Source: Mesorhizobium sp. B2-1-8 (GTDB lineage Bacteria; Pseudomonadota; Alphaproteobacteria; Rhizobiales; Rhizobiaceae). From it: a stretch of 64,000 bases of DNA. Location of the stretch: contig NZ_CP083952.1 of the NCBI RefSeq assembly GCF_006442545.2, forward strand, positions 310,001 through 374,000. The letters are read 5' to 3'. This document shows positions 48,800 to 56,693 of the stretch, one piece after another. The notes under the pieces are model-generated. The model had not been told where the DNA came from. It did not search any database and saw only the letters and a list, made by a program, of their open reading frames with translations. The stretch's first letter is position 1, and the number at the start of each line of letters is the position of its first letter. A program made the translations under genes and the position numbers.

Positions 48800-49720
48800 A
48801 TGGCCTATCTCGACAACATCGCCGTCTTCGTCCGCGTCGTCGAGCTCGGCAATCTGTCGGCGGCCGGGCGCGACATGCGCATTTCGCCGGCGGTCGCCTC
48901 AAACCGCATCAAGGAACTGGAGAAGCATCTCGGCGTGCGGCTGTTCAACCGCACCACCCGGCAATTGATGCCGACCGAACATGGCACTGTTTTTTATTCC
49001 GGCGCCAAGCAGGTGCTGGAGGCGATCACCGAGGCGGAAGCGGCCGTCTCGGCGCTGTCCGGCCAGCCGCGCGGCACCATTCGCGTCACCGCACCGCTCG
49101 GTCTCGGGCGACGGCTGGTGGCCTCGGGCATTCCCGATTTCCACGACAAATACCCTGACATCGAGGTGCGGCTCAGGCTTTCGGACCACAATGTCGACAT
49201 CATGAAGGAAGGCATTGACGTCGCCTTCCGCCTCGGCATCATCGAGGATTCCAGTCTTCGGATGCGCGGTATCATGGAATGCGAGCGTGTGCTGGTCGCC
49301 GCACCCAAATATCTGGAGGCGCGCGGCGAGCCTATGGAGCCGCAGGAGCTGATCGGCAGGAAACATGACTGCCTTATGCTGCGCTATTCCGGCGCGCTCG
49401 AATATGTCTGGACCTTGCAAACGCCGGCCGGCCCACAGAAATTCGAGGTGCATGGACCCTACGACACCGACGACGGCGACGTGCTGACGGGCTGGGCGCT
49501 GTCGGGACGCGGCATCATCAACAAGCCGCGCTTCGAGGTCGAGCCGTTCATCCGCGACCGCCGGCTGAAAGTGATCTTGACCAGCACGCCGCCGACTCCG
49601 GTACAGTTCGCTGCCGTCTATCCGCACAAGAAGCTGCAGGACCCCAAGGTGCGGCTATTGCTCGATTTCATGGCCGAGCGCTGCCAGCGGCTGATCAAGG
49701 ATCTTCTGGCCGGCAAGTGA
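48800..49720 (+). CDS. LysR family regulator of the purine island
   Basis: A 306-residue LysR protein. The winged helix is AVFVRVVELGNLSAAGRDMRISPAVASNRIKELEKHLGVRLFNRTTRQLMPTEHG, followed by the inducer-binding domain (GTIRVTAPLGLGRRLVASGIPDFHDKYPDIEVRLRLSD). The start at 48800 is nine bases after gaagg. Divergent pairing with puuD is the standard layout for a LysR regulator and its target, so urate or another purine intermediate is a plausible ligand. Confidence 0.92.
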   Translation: MAYLDNIAVFVRVVELGNLSAAGRDMRISPAVASNRIKELEKHLGVRLFNRTTRQLMPTEHGTVFYSGAKQVLEAITEAEAAVSALSGQPRGTIRVTAPLGLGRRLVASGIPDFHDKYPDIEVRLRLSDHNVDIMKEGIDVAFRLGIIEDSSLRMRGIMECERVLVAAPKYLEARGEPMEPQELIGRKHDCLMLRYSGALEYVWTLQTPAGPQKFEVHGPYDTDDGDVLTGWALSGRGIINKPRFEVEPFIRDRRLKVILTSTPPTPVQFAAVYPHKKLQDPKVRLLLDFMAERCQRLIKDLLAGK

Positions 49721-49823
49721 TGGCCTCCTGGCCCATCCGATCCGGTTGCCTTGCGCGAAAGCCAGCCGGGGTTGGTAGCCGGATGGCTGCCGTCGCGGGC
49801 AGCCAAATGGCCGCTTTAACGTC

Positions 49824-49961
49824 ATGCCGTCCTTTTTGCCCTGTGAACTCAATGCCTTTGCCACCCTGATCGTGCCGGAACTGCAGCGGCGCGGCCTGTT
49901 CCGCAAGGACTATGAAGGCACCACGCTGCGCTCGCATCTCGGCCTGAAATGGCCTGACTGA
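49824..49961 (+). pseudogene. C-terminal fragment of an NtaA/SnaA-type flavin monooxygenase
   Basis: Forty-five codons ending LIVPELQRRGLFRKDYEG then TTLRSHLGLKWPD reproduce the conserved C-terminus (VPELQRRGLFRxxYEGxTLRxxLGL) of luciferase-like monooxygenases of the nitrilotriacetate/DszA group. The remaining 400 or so residues are absent, so this is a gene remnant. It lies between the lysR and PhzF genes. Confidence 0.75.
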
Positions 49962-49972
49962 GGCAGGTGCGG

Positions 49973-50809
49973 TTATGCCTCGTCCATCATCCGTGCGGTG
50001 CCGGAAACCCTGATCGAACTGCCTATCTCCACAGGAATATCGGCATGCAGGCGTGAGCGCATGCCCATGTCCTCGCCTTGCACGACATCTATCGCGCCGC
50101 CATGCGGCCAGCCAATGTCTCTGAGATAACCGGCAAAGGCGGCTGTCGACGCGCCCGTCGCGGGATCCTCATAGACCCCACCGGATGCAAAGGGATTGCG
50201 CGTGTGAAACAAGCGCGGCGTTTCGGCGTAGGCGAGCAGGATCGTCACCAGCCCTTCCCTCCGCATGAAGAGCTGTCCGGCCTTAAGGTCGTAGCGCATG
50301 GCCGCCAGCGCCTCGCGCGAGTTGAAAGCCAGCACAAGGTGGTCGGCGCCGCCATGGATCAGCGCCGGTGGAATGGCCGGATCGAGATCGGCCACAGCGT
50401 AGCCGAATAGCGCCAGCGATTCGCTAATCAGCTCCGAAGCGGCGGGCTTGCTGCGTGTGGGCGGCGACTGTAGCGCGGCGGCAACGTTCGCGCCATCTCG
50501 AAAGCCTTCAACGGTAATGCTGGCTTGGGCGAGGTTGAGTGGGAAGAGCCCATCGCCAAACCGCCGAACCAACGCGGCGCCCAGTGCAATGGTGGCGTGG
50601 CCGCAGAAGGGGACCTCGGATTCCGGCGAGAAATAGCGGACGCGCCAGCTGTCGCCATCGGGCGCGGCGAAGGCGGTCTCCGAGAATCCGACCTCCGCCG
50701 CGATATGCTGCATTTCGGCGGCATCGGGCAAGGCGTCATTTATCAGGACACCGGCTGGATTGCCGCCGGAGCTGCCATCCGAAAAAGCCGCGATTTTGAG
50801 TACGCCCAT
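49973..50809 (-). CDS. PhzF family isomerase
   Basis: A 278-residue protein with the diaminopimelate-epimerase-like fold. SSGGNPAGVLINDALPDAAEMQHIAAEVGFSETAF contains the catalytic glutamate position, PFCGHATIALGAAL is the family loop, and YEDPATGASTAAFAGYLR closes the active site. The function beyond isomerase-like chemistry is unknown. The start at 50809 (MGVLKIAAF) has gaggcgaagg upstream. Confidence 0.92.
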   Translation of the reverse strand: MGVLKIAAFSDGSSGGNPAGVLINDALPDAAEMQHIAAEVGFSETAFAAPDGDSWRVRYFSPESEVPFCGHATIALGAALVRRFGDGLFPLNLAQASITVEGFRDGANVAAALQSPPTRSKPAASELISESLALFGYAVADLDPAIPPALIHGGADHLVLAFNSREALAAMRYDLKAGQLFMRREGLVTILLAYAETPRLFHTRNPFASGGVYEDPATGASTAAFAGYLRDIGWPHGGAIDVVQGEDMGMRSRLHADIPVEIGSSIRVSGTARMMDEA

Positions 50810-50902
50810 ATGCCTTCGCCTCATGCTGCAACGCCGGTTGCATATAGCAAATGCGTGCTTCGGGCGATTGAAAACGGAAAGGCCGCCAGCGAGCAGCCTC
50901 GG

Positions 50903-52000
50903 CTAACCGGCCATGATCCCGGCCTGATGGTCCTGATGGTCCTGATGGTCCTGATGGTCCTGATGGTCGGCGTTCGACACGGCCCGCTGAATGACCAGCG
51001 CCGTCATGATCTCGGCGGCCGCCAGCGCGGCGATGACGGACGGGCGCTTGTCCTTGACGGCGTCGCCGCCGATCGGCGAGACGAGGCGGGCAAACTCCGC
51101 CTCCCCGCCATCCGCCGATTTCAGGAACCAGCTCCTGAATGTCGCCTTCTTGGTCTTCGAGCCGATCATGCCGACATAGGCCGCGTCGCCGCGCTTCAGC
51201 GCTTCGGCGACGATCAGGAAATCGAGCGCATGGTCATGGGTGAGGATGGCGAAGGCGGCGCCGGCCGGAGCGTTGCGTACCTCGGCCTCCGGCAGCGGCG
51301 TCAGCCGCGTCTCGACGGTTTCCGGCATGCCTTCCAGCGCCTCGGATCGGGTCTCGACGACGACAACGTGGATCGGCAGCAGCGCCAGCGACGCGGCCAA
51401 CGCCTGGCCGACATGGCCGCCACCGAAGATATAGACATGCGGCAGGTGCGCCTCTTCCGATTCAGCGTTCGCTATCAGCTGTTCCTCGATTGTGCCGTCG
51501 ACCAAGCGAATCAACACCTCGACCCGGCCCCCGCAGCACTGGCCGATTTCCGGCCCGAGCGGAACGTCGAGCGTGACGACAGCTTCGTCAGCGTCGCGCT
51601 GCCCCTCACCCTTACCCTCTTCCCGTAAGGACGGGGGGTCGCCGGCATTAGGGCCGTTTCCCTTCTCCCCGTCACGATACGGGGAGAAGGTGCCGGTCCA
51701 CCCTCCGCAGGTGCTGCGCAGCTGCTGCGGAGGACGGGCAGGCGGATGAGGGGCGGCGCCGACATCGGCAAATTCGCTGGAAGGTGCGGAGCGCAACGAG
51801 CCCAGTATCTGCCGCGCCTTGTCGATCGCCATATATTCGAGCTGACCGCCGCCAATGGTGCCGAAAGTCGCCGATGCCGAGACAAGCATGAAGGCACCGG
51901 CCTCGCGCGGCGTCGAACCCTTTGTCGCCGCAACTTCGACAAGCGCAGCCCGACCGGCATGGTCGAGAAACACTTTCAGCTCTTGAACCTTCGAGTTCAT
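50903..52000 (-). CDS. xdhC: XdhC molybdenum-cofactor chaperone with repeat-derived insert
   Basis: About 365 residues. The N-terminal XdhC/CoxI part has ALVEVAATKGSTPREAGAFMLV, FGTIGGGQLEYMAIDKARQIL and GPEIGQCCGGRVEVL. The C-terminal Rossmann part has HVYIFGGGHVGQALAASLALLPIHVVVVETR and AAYVGMIGSKTKKA. XdhC binds and sulfurates the molybdenum cofactor for XdhB. Between QILGSLRSA and DEAVVTLDVPLGP lie about 65 extra residues encoded by a palindromic repeat, keeping the frame open. The C-terminus ends in five DHQ repeats. An ATG five codons earlier is also possible. It is last in the xdhABC order, 60 bases after xdhB. Confidence 0.9.
   Translation of the reverse strand: MNSKVQELKVFLDHAGRAALVEVAATKGSTPREAGAFMLVSASATFGTIGGGQLEYMAIDKARQILGSLRSAPSSEFADVGAAPHPPARPPQQLRSTCGGWTGTFSPYRDGEKGNGPNAGDPPSLREEGKGEGQRDADEAVVTLDVPLGPEIGQCCGGRVEVLIRLVDGTIEEQLIANAESEEAHLPHVYIFGGGHVGQALAASLALLPIHVVVVETRSEALEGMPETVETRLTPLPEAEVRNAPAGAAFAILTHDHALDFLIVAEALKRGDAAYVGMIGSKTKKATFRSWFLKSADGGEAEFARLVSPIGGDAVKDKRPSVIAALAAAEIMTALVIQRAVSNADHQDHQDHQDHQDHQAGIMAG
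50924..50968 (-). repeat. 9-bp tandem repeat x5 in xdhC tail
   Basis: The unit ctgatggtc (plus strand) occurs five times in a row and encodes DHQ five times on the minus strand, close to the XdhC C-terminus. Nine-base units keep the frame, so copy number can vary without harm to translation. Confidence 0.9.
51590..51784. repeat. Palindromic element, copy C, inside xdhC
   Basis: Arms gctgcccctcacc (near 51599) and gatgaggggcggcgc (near 51746-51760) enclose ctccccgtcacgatacggggag (51665-51686) and a second, degenerate cttcccgtaaggacggggg. The flank gccgacatcggcaaattcgctgg also matches copy D. The 195 bases are a multiple of three and open in the xdhC frame. The right arm is split by a smaller palindrome (cctccgcag...ctgcggagg, 51701-51732). 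Confidence 0.88.
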
Positions 52001-52060
52001 CGTCTGCACTTCCATCCACGAAATATAGTGTTTTCGGCGCGATTTGCACGTTTTGGAGCC

Positions 52061-54424
52061 TCAGGACAGCTCTGAAGCCTCCCGCTTCAGCCGCTCGATC
52101 GCCATCAGCACGCGTTCTGGCGTTGCCGGCGCGTCGAGGCGCGGGCAGATCTTGTGGTCGGCGACGCTGGCCACGGCATCCGACAGGGCGTGCAGCACCG
52201 CCATGCCGTGCGGCAGCGGCGGTTCGCCGACCGCCTTGGAGCGATGGATGGTCGGCTCATAGGCCTGCGACCAGTCGGTCAGCGCCACGTTGAAGATTTT
52301 TGGGCGGTCCGACGCCAGCGGAATCTTGTAGGTCGACGGCGCATGCGTGCGCAGCCGGCCCTTGTCGTCCCACCACAGTTCCTCAGTGGTCAGCCAGCCC
52401 ATGCCCTGGATGAAGCCGCCCTCGACCTGGCCGAGGTCGATGGCCCGGTTCAGCGAACGGCCGCAATCGTGCAGGATATCGGCGCGCTCGACGACATATT
52501 CGCCGGTCAGCGTGTCGACCGACACTTCGGCGCAGGCCGCGCCGTAGGCGTAGTAGTAGAAGGCGTGGCCCCGGCCCTTGCTGCGGTCCCAATGGATCTT
52601 CGGCGTCTTGTAGAAGCCGGCGGCCGAGAGCTGCACACGCGCGACATAGGCCTGCTTGACCAGATCGTTGAAGCTGACCTCCTGGTTGCCGACGCGCACC
52701 CGGTTGGGCAGGAACACCACCTGGTCGACGGGGATCTGGTATTTCTCGGCGGCGAAGTCGGTCAGCCGCTGGCGGATCTGGCGCGCCGCATTCTGCGCCG
52801 CCATGCCGTTGAGGTCGGCGCCAGAGGATGCCGCCGTCGGCGCGGTGTTAGGCACCTTGGCGGTGGTGGTGGCGGTGATCTTCACGCGGTCGAGGTCGAT
52901 CTGGAATTCCTCGGCCACGACCTGCGCCACCTTGAGATGCAGACCCTGGCCCATTTCGGTACCGCCATGGTTCATGTGCACCGAACCGTCGGCATAGACA
53001 TGCACCAGCGCGCCGGCCTGGTTGGCCTCGGTCTTGGTGAAGGAGATGCCGAACTTGACCGGCGTCAGCGCCAGGCCGCGCTTGACGAAGCGGCTGTTGG
53101 CGTTGAACGCGGAAATCTCGCGGCGGCGGCGCGCATAGCTGGCGCTCTCCTCCAGTTCCGCCACGATGCGCTGGATGATGCAGTCCTCGACCTTCTGGTG
53201 ATAGGGCGTGACGTTGCGGCCGCCGATCGCTTCCATCGGATCGTAGAAATTCAGCTTGCGGATTTCGAGCGAATCCTTGCCGACCGCGAAGGCGACCTCG
53301 TCGATGACGCGCTCGGCGCCGACCATGCCTTGCGGGCCGCCGAAGCCGCGAAAGGCGGTGTTGGACACGGTGTTGGTAAAGAGCGGCGCCGACTTGGCGT
53401 GCACCGCAGGATAGAAATAGGCGTTGTCGCAGTGAAACAGCGCACGATCGCCGACCGGTCCGGACAGGTCTGCGGAAAAGCCGCAGCGCAAGGCGTAGGT
53501 GAAATCGACACCGAGGATGTTGCCCTCGTCGTCGAAGCCGACCTCGTAGTCGATGGCGAAATCGTGCCGCTTGCCGGTTGCGGTCATGTCCTCGTCGCGG
53601 TCGAGCCGGATCTTGACCGCGCGCTTCAGCTTCTTGGCCGCGATGGCGGCGATCGCGGCGCACTGGTTGGCCTGTGTTTCCTTGCCGCCGAAGCCGCCGC
53701 CCATGCGGCGCACCTCCACCGTCACCGCGTTGCTCGGCACGCCGAGCGTGTGGGCGACCAGATGCTGCGTCTCGCTCGGACCCTGAGTCGAACAGTAGAC
53801 AGTCACCTCGTCGTCCTCGCCGGGAATCGCGAGCGACACCTGGCCTTCGAGGTAGAAATGGTCCTGGCCGCCAAGCCACATGCGGTTCTTGATGCGGCGG
53901 GGCGCTGCCTGCATTGCCGCGGCCGCATCGCCGCGCTTCAGGATCAGCGGCGTAGTCACCTGCTTGTCCTTCGTCGGATCAAGGTCCCAGATGTCGATCA
54001 CGGCGGGAAGCTCATCATACTCGATCCTGGCCAGGCGCGCGGCGCGCCGGGCTGCCTCGCGCGTCTCGGCAATCACCGCGAAGATCGGCTGGCCGAAGAA
54101 CTGCACCTTGCCTTCCGCGAGCACCGGATCGTCATGCATGTTGCTGGGCGAGACATCGTTTTCGCCCGGCACGTCGGCATAAGTCAGCACGTCGACGACA
54201 CCAGGGGCCGCGCGCACCGCCGAGAGATCGACGCTTTTCAGAACGCCATGTGCCACCTTGGACAGGCCAAGGCCGGCATGCAGCGTGCCTGCCGGTTCCG
54301 GCATGTCGTCGATATAGACGGCGCCGCCGCTGACGTGCTTGTGGGCTGAATCATGCTGCTGGTCGGTGGCGACGCCACCGACGATCTTTTCCGCCTTGAG
54401 GTTTGATGGTGCGTGGTCGTTCAT
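52061..54424 (-). CDS. xdhB: Xanthine dehydrogenase, molybdopterin-binding subunit
   Basis: A 787-residue large subunit carrying the Mo-pterin site. Motifs include GQDHFYLEGQVSLAIPGE, YCSTQGPSETQHLVAHTLGVP, RRMGGGFGGKETQANQCAAIAAIAA, AFRGFGGPQGMVGAERVIDEVA and GGTEMGQGLHLKVAQVVAEEF, with the catalytic glutamate region GEPPLPHGMAVLHALSDAV near the end. It oxidises hypoxanthine and xanthine to urate. The start has aaggagg upstream. It follows xdhA after 205 bases, much of which is repeat copy D. Confidence 0.97.
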   Translation of the reverse strand: MNDHAPSNLKAEKIVGGVATDQQHDSAHKHVSGGAVYIDDMPEPAGTLHAGLGLSKVAHGVLKSVDLSAVRAAPGVVDVLTYADVPGENDVSPSNMHDDPVLAEGKVQFFGQPIFAVIAETREAARRAARLARIEYDELPAVIDIWDLDPTKDKQVTTPLILKRGDAAAAMQAAPRRIKNRMWLGGQDHFYLEGQVSLAIPGEDDEVTVYCSTQGPSETQHLVAHTLGVPSNAVTVEVRRMGGGFGGKETQANQCAAIAAIAAKKLKRAVKIRLDRDEDMTATGKRHDFAIDYEVGFDDEGNILGVDFTYALRCGFSADLSGPVGDRALFHCDNAYFYPAVHAKSAPLFTNTVSNTAFRGFGGPQGMVGAERVIDEVAFAVGKDSLEIRKLNFYDPMEAIGGRNVTPYHQKVEDCIIQRIVAELEESASYARRRREISAFNANSRFVKRGLALTPVKFGISFTKTEANQAGALVHVYADGSVHMNHGGTEMGQGLHLKVAQVVAEEFQIDLDRVKITATTTAKVPNTAPTAASSGADLNGMAAQNAARQIRQRLTDFAAEKYQIPVDQVVFLPNRVRVGNQEVSFNDLVKQAYVARVQLSAAGFYKTPKIHWDRSKGRGHAFYYYAYGAACAEVSVDTLTGEYVVERADILHDCGRSLNRAIDLGQVEGGFIQGMGWLTTEELWWDDKGRLRTHAPSTYKIPLASDRPKIFNVALTDWSQAYEPTIHRSKAVGEPPLPHGMAVLHALSDAVASVADHKICPRLDAPATPERVLMAIERLKREASELS

Positions 54425-54437
54425 TCAGCCTCCTTCC

Positions 54438-54581
54438 CTTCACCCCGTTCACGGGGAGAAGGTGGCCCGAAGGGCCGGATGAGGGGCAGCGCCGACATTG
54501 ACGAGTTTACCAGAAGCGATCGACGCTGGCGCCGCCCCTCATCTGCCTGCCGGCATCTTCTCCCCGTGAACGGGGAGAAGG
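54438..54581. repeat. Palindromic element, copy D, between xdhA and xdhB
   Basis: Two half-elements lie back to back. The first is caccccgttcacggggagaagg followed by ggatgaggggcagcgc; the second is ggcgccgcccctcatctgcctgccgg followed by ctccccgtgaacggggag. Half-elements face outward compared with copies A and B. It occupies most of the gap inside what should be one xdhABC transcript. Confidence 0.85.
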
Positions 54582-54629
54582 ACGCTACCCGCGACCGTTT
54601 GCCTGTCTGCTCACTCGCCTTGATTCGCA

Positions 54630-56111
54630 TCAGGCCGCCTCGTTGCGCGACACCTGGAACGGCGCTTTCGTTCCTGTCGTCTCGACGTAAAAGCGCAGCA
54701 AGAGGTTCTTTGCCGCCAGCGCTCGATATTCGGCGCTCGCGCGCATGTCGGTGAGCGGCGTGAAGTCCTTGGCATATTCGGTCATCGCCGCCTCTACCGT
54801 GGCTTCGTTCCAGGCCTTGCCGATCAGCGCCTTCTCGACAGCCGACGCCCGCTTCGGCGTTGCCGCCATGCCGCCATAGGCGATGCGGATATCGGCTACC
54901 GTGCCGTCCTTGGCCAGAGCCAGACAAAAGGCACCCAAGGTCGCGGTGATGTCCTCGTCACGGCGCTTGGTGACCTTGTAGACGGCGAATTTCACATCCT
55001 TTGCCGGCACGGGCACATGCACAGCCTCGACAAACTCGCCTGGCTGGCGGTCCTGCTTGCCATAGGCGATGAAGAAATCCTGCAACGGGATCGTGCGCCG
55101 CTTCTTGCCCTTGCGCAATGTCATCCGTGCGCCGAGCGCGATCAACGGTGGCGGCGTGTCGCCGATCGGCGAGCCGTTGGCGACGTTGCCGCCGATCGTG
55201 CCCATGTTGCGGACCTGTTCGCCGCCGATGCGGTCGAACAACGGCCCCAGCGCCGGGATGCGTTTCGACAGTGTCGAAAAGGCTTCGGTATAGGTGACGC
55301 CGGCGCCAATCGATATGACGCCATCTTCTTCCGTGATGGTGCAAAGCCCCGGCAGATCGCCGATGAAGATCGCCGGCGAGATGTCGCGCATATGCTTGGT
55401 CACCCACAGGCCAACGTCGGTCGAACCGGCGACGACGGTGGCGGTGGGTTCTTTTTCGAAGACAGAAGCGAAATCGTCGGCATCGGCCGGCACGACCAGC
55501 CGAGTCTTGCCGGAGCCAATCTCGATCCTGGCGCCATCGCGCAACGCCCGCAGCCGTGTCGTGATGTCCCGGCGCTCCGCCGCCAGCGGATCCTTCGCCG
55601 CCTTGCCATAGCTCGAGATGGCATGCGCGGCGCGCATGATCGCCTCATAGCCGGTGCAGCGGCAGAGATTGCCTTGCAAGGCCTTTTCTATCGCCGCATC
55701 CGACGGGTCCGGCGACTTCATCCACAAGCCATAGAGCGACATGACGAAACCCGGCGTGCAGAATCCGCATTGCGAGCCATGGAAATCGACCATCGCCTGC
55801 TGCACAGGATGCAACTGACCAGCTTCGCCGCGCAGATGCTCGACCGTCACGACATGGGTGCCGTCGAGCGAGCCGAGGAAGCGGATGCAGGCATTGACGC
55901 TTTCATAGACCAGTCCGGTGGCCGATAGCTTGCCGACGAGCACGGTGCAGGCGCCGCAATCGCCCTCGGCGCAGCCTTCCTTGGTGCCGCGCAGCGAACG
56001 GTCGAGCCGCAGCCAGTCGAGCAAGGTCGCGTCTGGCGCCACGGATGACAGCGCGACATCCCTGCCATTCAGAATGAAGCGGATTTCGTCGCGAATGTTG
56101 ACCTTGGCCAT
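54630..56111 (-). CDS. xdhA: Xanthine dehydrogenase small subunit (FeS/FAD)
   Basis: A 493-residue subunit. The N-terminal 2Fe-2S ferredoxin domain has CAEGDCGACTVLVG (C47, C52, C55). The second 2Fe-2S domain has SQCGFCTPGFVMSLYGLW and LCRCTGYEAIMRAA. The FAD domain has ATVVAGSTDVGLWVTKHMRD and GGEQVRNMGTIGGNVANGSPIGDTPPPLIALGA. It passes electrons from the molybdenum site to NAD+. It begins four bases after the uraH gene ends and is transcribed with it. Confidence 0.97.
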   Translation of the reverse strand: MAKVNIRDEIRFILNGRDVALSSVAPDATLLDWLRLDRSLRGTKEGCAEGDCGACTVLVGKLSATGLVYESVNACIRFLGSLDGTHVVTVEHLRGEAGQLHPVQQAMVDFHGSQCGFCTPGFVMSLYGLWMKSPDPSDAAIEKALQGNLCRCTGYEAIMRAAHAISSYGKAAKDPLAAERRDITTRLRALRDGARIEIGSGKTRLVVPADADDFASVFEKEPTATVVAGSTDVGLWVTKHMRDISPAIFIGDLPGLCTITEEDGVISIGAGVTYTEAFSTLSKRIPALGPLFDRIGGEQVRNMGTIGGNVANGSPIGDTPPPLIALGARMTLRKGKKRRTIPLQDFFIAYGKQDRQPGEFVEAVHVPVPAKDVKFAVYKVTKRRDEDITATLGAFCLALAKDGTVADIRIAYGGMAATPKRASAVEKALIGKAWNEATVEAAMTEYAKDFTPLTDMRASAEYRALAAKNLLLRFYVETTGTKAPFQVSRNEAA

Positions 56112-56114
56112 GCC

Positions 56115-56489
56115 TCAGCTCCCCCTGTAAGTGGAATAGCCGTATGGCGAGATCAGCAATGGTACATGATAGTGCACCGCCTCCGCCATGCCGAAGCGGA
56201 TCGGCACGCTGTCGAGGAAGGCAGGCTCCGGCAGCTTCGTGCCCTGGACACGCAGATAATCGCCAGCCGCGAACACCAGTTCGTATTCGCCGGGGCGGAA
56301 GTCGGCGCCTGCCAGCAGCGGCGCGTCGCAGCGGCCGTCTGCATTGGTGACGACCGTCTTCAGAAGCGTGCGGGCGGAACCGTCAAGATGGTAGAGCGCG
56401 ATCGACAATCCAGCCGCCGGCTTACCGGTCGCGGTATCCAGGACATGGGTCGTCAGACGCCCGCCATCGGCTTTCGACGTTTCTGCCAT
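56115..56489 (-). CDS. uraH: 5-hydroxyisourate hydrolase
   Basis: A 124-residue transthyretin-like protein. [24 protein letters not shown] carries the first conserved histidine, and the C-terminus [19 protein letters not shown] has the diagnostic YRGS. It hydrolyses 5-hydroxyisourate to OHCU, the step after PuuD. The start at 56489 removes a ten-residue non-homologous extension. First gene of the uraH-xdhABC transcript, divergent from puuE. Confidence 0.95.
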   Translation of the reverse strand: MAETSKADGGRLTTHVLDTATGKPAAGLSIALYHLDGSARTLLKTVVTNADGRCDAPLLAGADFRPGEYELVFAAGDYLRVQGTKLPEPAFLDSVPIRFGMAEAVHYHVPLLISPYGYSTYRGS

Positions 56490-56506
56490 TGGCCGCCTCC
56501 CATTTT

Positions 56507-56524
56507 CCAATACGAACAAATTGG
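56507..56524. promoter_or_regulatory. Inverted repeat ccaat-N8-attgg upstream of uraH
   Basis: Arms ccaat (56507-56511) and attgg (56520-56524) lie 18 bases upstream of the uraH start, in the promoter zone of both divergent purine operons. Preceded by ttt, it shares ttttccaat with the puuD/lysR gap in inverted form. Confidence 0.4.
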
Positions 56525-56612
56525 CCGGTACAATCGAGCACTAACGATGAATTGTGCGCCAATTAAAGGCGATGCATAAGTCCCGGTCGAGCGGAGTGCG
56601 ACAAAAACACTT

Positions 56613-56625
56613 TCAAAAATTTTGA
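56613..56625. promoter_or_regulatory. Palindrome tcaaaa-a-ttttga upstream of puuE
   Basis: Perfect six-base arms around one central base lie about 70 bases before the puuE start. The run tttcaaaaa is also present in the puuD/lysR gap. It may be a second operator site or part of the promoter. Confidence 0.4.
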
Positions 56626-56693
56626 GGGGAATGCGAGAAGCACCCTTTCGATATTCTGATCATACTTCCGGTGATGCCGGGTGCGGAGGGACG

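Noticed and set aside
49785..49804. Terminator after lysR
   Set aside because: Arms ggctgcc/ggcagcc can pair, but no T-run follows, so the evidence is too weak.
50924..50968. CRISPR-like array
   Set aside because: The repeats are only 9 bp, contiguous with no spacers, and lie within a coding sequence.
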